In this document: piece after piece, positions 6,733 to 11,806 of the stretch
Numbering within the stretch: position 1 is the first letter of the stretch
How the letters are laid out: every line of letters starts with the position of its first letter
Source: Limnoglobus sp.
Lineage (GTDB): Bacteria; Planctomycetota; Planctomycetia; Gemmatales; Gemmataceae
Direction: 5' to 3'
Length of the DNA: 11,806 nucleotides
Assembly: GCA_025353985.1 (NCBI GenBank)
Contig: JANXNT010001244.1
Span: forward strand, 1-11,806
The notes under the pieces: generated by a model
What the model saw: the letters and a program-made list of their open reading frames with translations, nothing else
Told to the model about the DNA's origin: nothing
Database searches by the model: none
Program-made: the position numbers and the translations under genes

Positions 6733-7692
6733 ATGAGTCCGTTGCCAAGTTCAGAAGCCCGGGTGCTGATTGCACCGGCAACTGAAGCCGATACGTATTT
6801 GCCGGAGGGTCCACGCTCGTTCGCCATCGGTGGTCGTGAGGCGTTAGTGTGGGTGAATATTCAGACGGCAGCCGATGCGATGCGTGGAACGTTACATGTT
6901 GCGTATTGGGAGGGCGGCGAACGCCGACGTTACGCGTTGCCAGTACGTGTGGGGTTTGTGTTCCCGACTGATGTACCAGACACTGTGCTACTCGGCATGG
7001 AAAAGGCGATCGGTACGCTGAACATCAAGACCGGAAACTGGACGCCGTTCGCGAAGATTCTGGATGCCAATCCGCGCACGATCATCAACGATGGTGAGAT
7101 CGTCCCTGGCGGCAAGGCGATCGTATTCGGAACGAAAGACCTGCAATTTCAGGATAAAATTGCACACCTGTACCTGTTCACGCTCGCTGACAATCGTCTG
7201 TCAATCTTGGCCGACGGCCAAACGTGCTCGAACGGGAAACTGTTCGCCGACTGTGGCGAGACGCTGTTCGACATCGATACACCAACGAAAACCGTCGCCA
7301 AATATCGTTTCGATTTGCAAGCCCGCACACTCGCATCCAATGGCACCGCAATCGACTTGCGACATGAAGACGCGTTCCCCGATGGTATGTGCGATTGCGG
7401 CGACGGCACCGCCATCGTCGCGTTCTACAACCCGCATCGTGGTGGCGCGGGCAAGGCGGTTCGCTACCAACTCGATACGGGGAACGCGATCGAAGAATGG
7501 ACGACGACCGGCTCCCCGCGAGTCACGTGTCCGCTACTCGTAAACGTGAAAGGGAAGATCAAACTCGTGCTGACAACCTGCACCGAGGGAATGACCACAG
7601 AGATGCGGAACGCATCGCCGAATGCAGGGAGTTTATTTATCGCTGACACCACACTGACAGCGTTGCCAATGTTGGAAATCGTGCGAATTTAA
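6733..7692 (+). CDS. SMP-30/gluconolactonase-family protein
   Basis: This 319-residue protein belongs to the SMP-30/LRE/gluconolactonase family of six-bladed beta-propellers, metal-dependent lactonases that open sugar lactones. Family signposts appear in order: LPEGPRSF...ALVWVNI (23-43), INDGEIVPGGKAIVFGT (118-134), SNGKLFADCGETLFDIDT (166-183), KYRFD (190-194), PDGMCDCGDG (216-225) and VTCPLL (264-269). The expected metal ligands are E25, N167 and D217, matching Glu18, Asn154 and Asp204 of human SMP-30. The Arg normally two residues before the NDG asparagine is I117 here, so substrate binding may differ. There is no signal peptide, so it is cytoplasmic. A GGGG-type ribosome site stands 7 bases before ATG 6733. 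Divergent from an SDR gene, it may hydrolyse the lactone that enzyme makes. Family firm, substrate unknown. Confidence 0.88.
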   Translation: MSPLPSSEARVLIAPATEADTYLPEGPRSFAIGGREALVWVNIQTAADAMRGTLHVAYWEGGERRRYALPVRVGFVFPTDVPDTVLLGMEKAIGTLNIKTGNWTPFAKILDANPRTIINDGEIVPGGKAIVFGTKDLQFQDKIAHLYLFTLADNRLSILADGQTCSNGKLFADCGETLFDIDTPTKTVAKYRFDLQARTLASNGTAIDLRHEDAFPDGMCDCGDGTAIVAFYNPHRGGAGKAVRYQLDTGNAIEEWTTTGSPRVTCPLLVNVKGKIKLVLTTCTEGMTTEMRNASPNAGSLFIADTTLTALPMLEIVRI

Positions 7693-8841
7693 TTACTTCA
7701 GCAGCTCCGGTGGATTCGTGGCGGGGACGAACCGGAGCACGCGATCAACGAACAATTGAATCACCACGTCCGGCTTCTCCGCCTCGATAAGTGCAGTAGG
7801 GAAGCCGTAAGTTCCCGCAGCGGTGAGTCGCTGAAAATCGGACGCAAACATTCGGCGGAAGTCCGCTCCGAATGAGTCGTGTAGCATCACGCCACGAGGC
7901 TTAGCGGTCGGGCAGACGGTACGTCGCGAAGGCAGGTGGGCGAGCGGTTTCCCACCCGAAACCAGCAGCGCGGCCACATCGTCATCCGGCACTTCCATCG
8001 ATGGATTATTCGGCTCCCCACAGTGGGCAGTTTGCTCGGTTTTGTCTCCGGGTTTCAACCCGAGTGCCGTTGTCAAATCGGCTGCCATTCGAACGTATGG
8101 CAGGAAATTAAAGGCGGTATCGGGTTTCGCACGATATCCCGATACAGCCCGTTCGAGTTCATCCGCAAGTGGCCTGTACCCGACTGACATACCAGTGCCA
8201 CTCCAGTGGGAATCGTTCATTAAATATAGCGGGTGTATTGCAGTCGGCTTCGCCGCAATTAGCTGTATAAAAGGGTCGACAGCGCGTACGTTCGATTGCT
8301 TCAATCTCGCAAGTAAACCTGGGACGAGGTCGGTCGGTGGGTGCCTCTGTAGCGAACCGGGTAAGTGCTCGGGATAGATGATCGACTTCTCGCGTGCAAT
8401 GTAGACGATGTACACGATGCCGCGTTTCGTGAGCCAGTCCCGGCGTTTTTCGAGCACACTTGCCCACGCTTCCACGTTCGGTTCAAGCGTACCATCCGAG
8501 GTTTGCGAGCGCGGCGACGTTCCGACATTATCGATGTACAGCCATCCATTTTTACCGACCCAAACGATGTTCGACGTCGACTCACCAAAGATGCCGTAGG
8601 TGATGTCTCGCTTGATATCGAGGAGTTCCGTTCTATATCCAACGCGATCGTTGAAGTAGGCATCGAACATAAATGGGAATACTTGAAACGCCCAGCGTTT
8701 GAGTAACAGCGGTGGCGGTGCGTTCTGCGGTCGCTTCTCGGTCGCGGGCCACTCGGCTTCGCGGAACAGGAACCCGTACGCTTGCGCGAGGAGTCCCGCA
8801 GCGAATAGCAGAATCGTGGCCACATTCGCGATGCGTTTCAT
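7693..8841 (-). CDS. AlgJ/AlgX-like SGNH protein for polysaccharide O-acetylation
   Basis: This 382-residue protein resembles the SGNH-hydrolase-like domain of AlgJ/AlgX, which transfers acetyl groups to exopolysaccharide outside the inner membrane. A hydrophobic segment at 7-24 is a signal anchor or signal peptide. D210 and H212 in NDSHWSGTG match the Asp-x-His of the AlgX/AlgJ catalytic triad, and S323 in HDSFG is the likely nucleophile. The only two cysteines, C274 and C310, could form a disulfide, which fits an exported protein. It begins 3 bases after the stop of the MBOAT gene and has no visible ribosome site, so translation is probably coupled. AlgI-AlgJ pairs work as a unit, with the MBOAT protein passing acetyl groups across the membrane. 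The polymer modified is unknown because no synthase gene is in the window. Its stop directly abuts the lactonase stop. Confidence 0.87.
   Translation of the reverse strand: MKRIANVATILLFAAGLLAQAYGFLFREAEWPATEKRPQNAPPPLLLKRWAFQVFPFMFDAYFNDRVGYRTELLDIKRDITYGIFGESTSNIVWVGKNGWLYIDNVGTSPRSQTSDGTLEPNVEAWASVLEKRRDWLTKRGIVYIVYIAREKSIIYPEHLPGSLQRHPPTDLVPGLLARLKQSNVRAVDPFIQLIAAKPTAIHPLYLMNDSHWSGTGMSVGYRPLADELERAVSGYRAKPDTAFNFLPYVRMAADLTTALGLKPGDKTEQTAHCGEPNNPSMEVPDDDVAALLVSGGKPLAHLPSRRTVCPTAKPRGVMLHDSFGADFRRMFASDFQRLTAAGTYGFPTALIEAEKPDVVIQLFVDRVLRFVPATNPPELLK
7704..7738. terminator. Hairpin just past the lactonase stop, within the AlgJ-like gene end
   Basis: GCTCCGGT (7704-7711) and ACCGGAGC (7731-7738) form a perfect 8-bp GC-rich stem. 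An inner TCG/CGA pairing (7716-7718 with 7728-7730) adds three base pairs. The hairpin starts 11 bases after the lactonase stop, inside the last codons of the opposing gene. It lacks a U-run on the plus strand, so termination is only a suggestion, and the repeat may be a by-product of coding. Confidence 0.3.
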
Positions 8842-8844
8842 GCT

Positions 8845-10260
8845 TCAAAACCGGAAGTAAATGAATGCGGAATAGGTATTCCCCGCAAGCCACGACGCCA
8901 CCACCAACATGATACCAGCCAGTGCGGCGAGCTTCACCATGTGCCCCACGGCTTCGATGCCCCAGCTGCAATTTTCCAATCTCGTGGCCAATCGATGCAC
9001 CGGCAATGCCGCAATCGCACCGATGGCGAGCGCGACGATTGTGGAATTTTTAACAATGTCCGCCGCAGTGTAAGTACCTTCCGCGAAGCCGAACATCGCG
9101 CCGATTATCGCGACCGCCTGCGCCGAAGTTTGCGCACGGAAGAACGTCCAACCAACGGTGACGACGACGAGTGTATACACATGCCGAAATGGTCGTGGGA
9201 GCTTCAAAAGTATCGCACCGAGGCCGAGCCGTTCGATGATGAGTAGCACACCGTGTAGCACGCCCCAAATGAGGTATGTCCAGTTTGCGCCGTGCCAGAT
9301 GCCGCAAAGTACGAAAACGATGAGCAAGTTGCGGTACGTCTTGCCGCCGCGGTTGCCACCGAGTGGCACGTAGACGTAGTCGCGAAACCAACTCGATAGC
9401 GAAATATGCCAGCGTCGCCAGAACTCCGTAACGCTCGCGGCCGTGTACGGGTAGTTAAAATTTTCGAGGAAGTCGAAGCCGATCATTTTCCCTAGGCCGA
9501 TGGCCATATCCGAGTAGCCGGAGAAATCGAAGTATATCTGGAGCGCATAGCACACCATTCCGAGCCATGCTGCCGATGCGGTGAGGTCCGATGCTGGTAA
9601 GCGAAAGAGATGATCGGCAACTACCGCGAGCGTGTCGGCGATCAATACTTTCTTTGCGAGTCCGAAGATCAGACGGCGAACGCCCTCTGCGAACGAGTCG
9701 CGTGTGACACAGCGTTCGGACAGTTGGCTGGCGATGTCTTTGTATCGGACAATCGGTCCGGCGATGAGGTGCGGAAACAGGAACACGTAGAGCCCGAAGC
9801 GGAGGAAATTTTGTTGTGCCGGTACCTCGCGGCGGTAGACGTCGGTCACGTAGCTGATCGCTTGGAACGTGAAGAACGAGATACCGATCGGCAGGTGAAT
9901 TTCCGCGATTGGCCACGATAAATTCGCCGCAAGAAACCCCGTGTATTTGAAGTAGACGAGCAGCCCCAGATCGAAAACGATGGCTGCAATCAGCCATCGT
10001 TTGCCAGTGTGGTTCGCTGCTTGATTGCGTGCAATCGCGTTTGCGAAAGCGTAGTTTGCCACCAGCAATCCGAGCAACACCAGTACGAACCCACCTTCGC
10101 CCCACGTGTAAAAGAACACGCTCGCCACGAACAAAAAGGCATTCTGCGCCGTCGTTCGCAACGTCCGCGCGTTCCCCAGCAATAGCCATTGCAGCGCGTG
10201 ATAGCCGATCAGGACGATCGCCAAAAACAGGTATAGGAACGTCTGCGAATGAAAATACAT
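8845..10260 (-). CDS. MBOAT-family O-acyltransferase (AlgI-like)
   Basis: This 471-residue polytopic membrane protein belongs to the membrane-bound O-acyltransferase (MBOAT) family, AlgI branch. Many hydrophobic helices run from about residue 8 to the C-terminus. Hallmarks are FFTFQAISYVTDVYRRE (129-145), FLFPHLIAGPIVRY (160-173), YFDFSGYSDMAIGLGKMIGF (243-262), FWRRWHISLSSWFRDYVYVPLGG (280-302) and LCGIWHGANWTYLIWGVLHG (318-337). H323 in WHG corresponds to the essential His of Pseudomonas AlgI (His322). WTFFRA (371-376) is also conserved. I chose ATG 10260 over an upstream in-frame start at 10377 because GGGAGG stands 6 bases before it and homologues begin with a helix at once. It should take an acetyl group from a cytoplasmic donor and hand it to the AlgJ-like protein encoded 3 bases downstream. 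Family firm, polymer unknown. Confidence 0.93.
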   Translation of the reverse strand: MYFHSQTFLYLFLAIVLIGYHALQWLLLGNARTLRTTAQNAFLFVASVFFYTWGEGGFVLVLLGLLVANYAFANAIARNQAANHTGKRWLIAAIVFDLGLLVYFKYTGFLAANLSWPIAEIHLPIGISFFTFQAISYVTDVYRREVPAQQNFLRFGLYVFLFPHLIAGPIVRYKDIASQLSERCVTRDSFAEGVRRLIFGLAKKVLIADTLAVVADHLFRLPASDLTASAAWLGMVCYALQIYFDFSGYSDMAIGLGKMIGFDFLENFNYPYTAASVTEFWRRWHISLSSWFRDYVYVPLGGNRGGKTYRNLLIVFVLCGIWHGANWTYLIWGVLHGVLLIIERLGLGAILLKLPRPFRHVYTLVVVTVGWTFFRAQTSAQAVAIIGAMFGFAEGTYTAADIVKNSTIVALAIGAIAALPVHRLATRLENCSWGIEAVGHMVKLAALAGIMLVVASWLAGNTYSAFIYFRF

Positions 10261-10379
10261 GGTCGCCCTCCCTGGCAATTTGAGGAGTGTAATCCGATTC
10301 GCCAATTTCGTGCAAGTTCGATCCTGTTCGTCGGCTGGTAATGTCGGACAATACCCCCATTCCCACACGAGGATCACCT
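10261..10379. promoter_or_regulatory. Divergent promoter region between MBOAT and deoC
   Basis: These 119 bases separate the divergent acetylation operon and deoC, so both promoters should be here. Ribosome sites are clear on both sides: GGGAGG for MBOAT on the minus strand, GAGG at 10369-10372 for deoC. I see no strong promoter hexamers or inverted repeat. Confidence 0.4.
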
Positions 10380-11063
10380 ATGCCGACGCTCGCGGAACTG
10401 GCCAAAATGTTCGATCATTCGCTGTTGCAACCGCAACTTACGGACGCGGATTTGGAGGCGGGCTGCCTACTGGCCCGCGAACTCAACGTTGGTTCGGTGT
10501 GCATCAAACCGTACGCGGTGAAGTTCGCGGCGAAGCTCCTCGCAGGCTCGACAGTCCACGCGAGCACGACGATCGGCTTCCCGCACGGCGGCCACCTGAC
10601 GGGCGTGAAAGTGTACGAAGCCGAACGCGCGATGGACGACGGCGCAACCGAACTCGACATGGTTGCGAACATCGGCAAAGTGCTTTCTGGCGAGTGGAAT
10701 TACGTCGCGCACGACATCGCGGCGGTGGTGATGGCCGCCCATGCACGCGGTGCGAAAGTGAAGGTGATCTTCGAGAACGCGCTGATCCAGGACGAGCACA
10801 AAATCGCACTGTGCAAAATCTGCGGCGACGTGCGTGCCGACTGGGTGAAGACCTCCACGGGCTACGCCGAGAGCGGCGCAACGATCGCGGATCTGAAGTT
10901 GATGCGTCAACACAGCCCGGCGTGGGTGCAAGTGAAAGCGGCCGGTGGCGTACGAACCTACGACACGCTGATGGCCGTCCGCGAAGTCGGCGTCTCACGC
11001 GTCGGCGCAACCGCCACGAAAGCGATTCTGGAAGACGCGAAAGCGCGGCTCGCAGGCGGGTGA
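10380..11063 (+). CDS. deoC: Deoxyribose-phosphate aldolase
   Basis: This 227-residue class I aldolase reversibly splits 2-deoxyribose 5-phosphate into glyceraldehyde 3-phosphate and acetaldehyde, the last step of deoxynucleoside breakdown in the cytoplasm. The N-terminal DHSLLQPQLTDADL (12-25) is family-typical. K157 in VKTSTGYAESGAT is the Schiff-base lysine, K186 in VKAAGGVRTYD the second active-site lysine, and D93 in ELDMVANIG the proton-relay aspartate (Asp102, Lys167 and Lys201 in E. coli). I chose ATG 10380 because a GAGG ribosome site lies 7 bases before it and the length fits bacterial DeoC. An in-frame ATG at 10341 would add 13 residues but has no good ribosome site. No other nucleoside-salvage gene is adjacent, and the gene stands alone, divergent from the MBOAT gene. 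Identification is firm. Confidence 0.96.
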   Translation: MPTLAELAKMFDHSLLQPQLTDADLEAGCLLARELNVGSVCIKPYAVKFAAKLLAGSTVHASTTIGFPHGGHLTGVKVYEAERAMDDGATELDMVANIGKVLSGEWNYVAHDIAAVVMAAHARGAKVKVIFENALIQDEHKIALCKICGDVRADWVKTSTGYAESGATIADLKLMRQHSPAWVQVKAAGGVRTYDTLMAVREVGVSRVGATATKAILEDAKARLAGG

Positions 11064-11067
11064 GTCG

Positions 11068-11666
11068 TTACTTGCGTTTCAAACTCGGCAACGGCACACG
11101 CACGCGAATGTCGTCGCTGCCAATTGGTATTTCGCCGTACGTTTTCCCTCTGTCGTCAATTTCATTGATTCCAAAACTGTACAAGAGATACCCATTCTTG
11201 TTCGGTTTGTAGATGAGTGGTTTCTCGGTGAACAGATCGTTCGGAATCTTGGCCAGGTATTTCGGTGCGAGTTCATCGAGTGTCTTCGGGTATTTGCCGT
11301 TGTCCGCCAAACAGGATGCCAGCGCAATTGCGAGTTGAAGATTGCGTCGGTGTTGCTCGATTCGATCCGATGCATCGGATCGTTTTTCGAACACGAGAAA
11401 CAAATAGCCGAAGTACTCGCGGATTTTTTTGGGGCCGACCGATGCGAGCTTTTCTGGTGAATCGAATGCGAATGCGACATCGAAAAACTCCGAGAAATTT
11501 TTCGTGGATACATTCGCCGCTGTCTCATCCTCGAAATCCGCCAACCGTAATTTGCGAGATGACTTTCGGGTGGCTTTGACAACGAGATTGTACTCAACAT
11601 TTATTACTCGCAGCGTTTCATTCCAGTAGGCATCGTCGAATTGCCCTCGAATCTCATCATTTTTAA
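11068..11666 (-). pseudogene. Prepilin-like hypothetical protein, 5' end removed by IS insertion
   Basis: The frame ends at TAA 11070-11068 and runs leftwards open to 11739 (223 codons from a GTG). Its first 24 codons (11739-11668) are read from what appears to be an insertion sequence, so only about the last 199 codons are native. No methionine codon occurs after the GTG, which supports a gene that has lost its true start. Residues 130-217 of the open frame (HRRNLQLAIALASCLADNGKYPKTLDEL...PKYLAKIPNDLF...PLIYKPNKNGYLLYSFG) match a C-terminal module frequent in Gemmata-type proteins. It resembles prepilin/type II secretion pseudopilin C-termini in which 'DGKYP' and 'D.f..kpl.Y' recur. The preceding part (26-129) is not recognisable. 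The missing N-terminus probably lies beyond the far end of the IS. Function unknown. Its stop is 4 bases from that of deoC. Confidence 0.65.
11659..11666. repeat. Predicted target-site duplication next to the IS
   Basis: ATTTTTAA directly abuts the proposed IS end. ISL3-family elements generate 8-base duplications and favour AT-rich targets. The partner copy would be beyond the window, so this is a prediction only. Confidence 0.35.
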
Positions 11667-11708
11667 GGCTCTTCCGGGAAGTGCGTACTTCCTGCTGGCC
11701 AAAATGAG

Positions 11709-11763
11709 GAACATGCCGTTTCTTGAAGGGTAACAACACCTACTTCAGGAGCACGGCATGTTC
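11709..11763 (+). promoter_or_regulatory. Hairpin covering the transposase ribosome site and start codon
   Basis: GAACATGCCGT (11709-11719) pairs perfectly with ACGGCATGTTC (11753-11763). Inside it, after a single bulged C11752, 11720-11728 pairs with 11743-11751 (nine pairs, two of them G-U), leaving a 14-base loop. The AGGAG ribosome site (11747-11751) and the ATG (11758-11760) are both in the right arm. RNA entering from outside the IS would carry both arms and hide the start. RNA starting within the loop would not. IS10 and IS50 use this kind of protection. Confidence 0.6.
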
Positions 11764-11806
11764 TCGCATTTACTTTATCGCGCGTTCGGGTTTCGCCAGT
11801 ACCAAT
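11758..11806 (+). CDS. Transposase N-terminus (partial)
   Basis: The frame starts at ATG 11758 with AGGAG 6 bases upstream and runs off the right edge after 16 codons: MFSHLLYRAFGFRQYQ. The pattern 'hLLYRAFGhRxYQ' recalls the start of ISL3-family transposases found in planctomycetes and verrucomicrobia, which continue into a Cys-rich zinc-binding region. That region is not in the window, so the family cannot be confirmed. It lies 91 bases inside the proposed IS end and reads inward, as a transposase should. The neighbouring 9-codon frame (11704-11733, MRNMPFLEG) lies over the left hairpin arm and is not called a gene. Another IS family is possible. Confidence 0.55.
   Translation, partial: MFSHLLYRAFGFRQYQ

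Larger units (their letters stand above)
11667..11806 (+). mobile_element. Left end of an insertion sequence, probably ISL3-like (partial)
   Basis: The proposed terminal repeat starts GGCTCTTCCGGGAAG at 11667. From memory, GGCTCTTCC-type ends are characteristic of ISL3-family elements. Overlapping palindromes at 11671-11681 (CTTCC-G-GGAAG) and 11677-11692 (GGAAGT-GCGT-ACTTCC) would suit transposase binding. A transposase-like frame starts at 11758 reading away from the end, and the host gene frame loses its identity exactly here. The element's right end is outside the window. Family placement is moderate. The existence of an IS boundary is better supported than its name. Confidence 0.6.

Noticed and set aside
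10261..10377. Upstream in-frame start that would extend the MBOAT protein by 39 residues
   Set aside because: The extension is not membrane-like and overlaps the deoC 5' region, while GGGAGG stands right before ATG 10260.
10341..10379. Earlier ATG for deoC (13 extra residues)
   Set aside because: No ribosome site before it. GAGG at 10369-10372 points to ATG 10380, which also fits family length.
11704..11733. Nine-codon frame MRNMPFLEG upstream of the transposase as a leader peptide
   Set aside because: No ribosome site, and its bases are explained by the left arm of the hairpin.
1..11806. A novel defence, CRISPR or phage system
   Set aside because: No repeat-spacer array, nuclease, reverse transcriptase, toxin pair or phage gene can be read. 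The genes are metabolic, signalling and envelope functions plus one IS end.

Overview
The window looks like chromosomal DNA from a planctomycete, most likely a Gemmata-type lineage. The evidence is the gene mix: a sigma-70/ECF gene overlapping a membrane Ser/Thr kinase gene, a secreted CotH protein with an EF-hand and Gly/Pro-rich tracts, a surface protein starting with the VExLEDRxxPS motif, and a prepilin-like 'DGKYP..L..L.PKYL' protein. The DNA is moderately GC-rich, and most starts carry a GAGG/GGAG-type ribosome site. No tRNA, rRNA, CRISPR array or phage genes were seen.

Layout. Positions 1-249 (minus) hold the N-terminus of a PPC-domain surface protein that runs off the left edge. After a 254-base gap come an M48 metalloprotease (504-1268, minus) and a CotH-like gene (1338-3090, minus). 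The CotH gene is split in two by a 7-base tandem duplication. Divergent from it are a sigma factor (3224-3841) and a receptor-type protein kinase (3838-5874), which overlap by ATGA. Next are an SDR dehydrogenase (5871-6650, minus) and an SMP-30-type lactonase (6733-7692, plus). They diverge from an 82-base region with an operator-like inverted repeat and could catalyse consecutive steps of oxidative sugar use. A polysaccharide O-acetylation pair follows on the minus strand: an MBOAT acyltransferase (8845-10260) and an AlgJ/AlgX-like SGNH protein (7693-8841). Divergent from that is deoC (10380-11063).

The right end shows gene damage. A minus-strand gene (11068-11666) ends abruptly where an insertion sequence appears to begin, at 11667 with GGCTCTTCCGGGAAG. 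The IS then carries the first 16 codons of a transposase, probably ISL3-like. Its ribosome site and start codon lie inside a long hairpin, the arrangement other IS elements use to block expression from outside transcription.

The three convergent gene pairs are packed end to end (4-base overlap, 0 gap, 4-base gap), leaving no room for dedicated terminators. I see no clearly new multi-gene system. The most notable signals are the CotH frameshift duplication, the IS junction with its hairpin, and the SDR/lactonase operator candidate.
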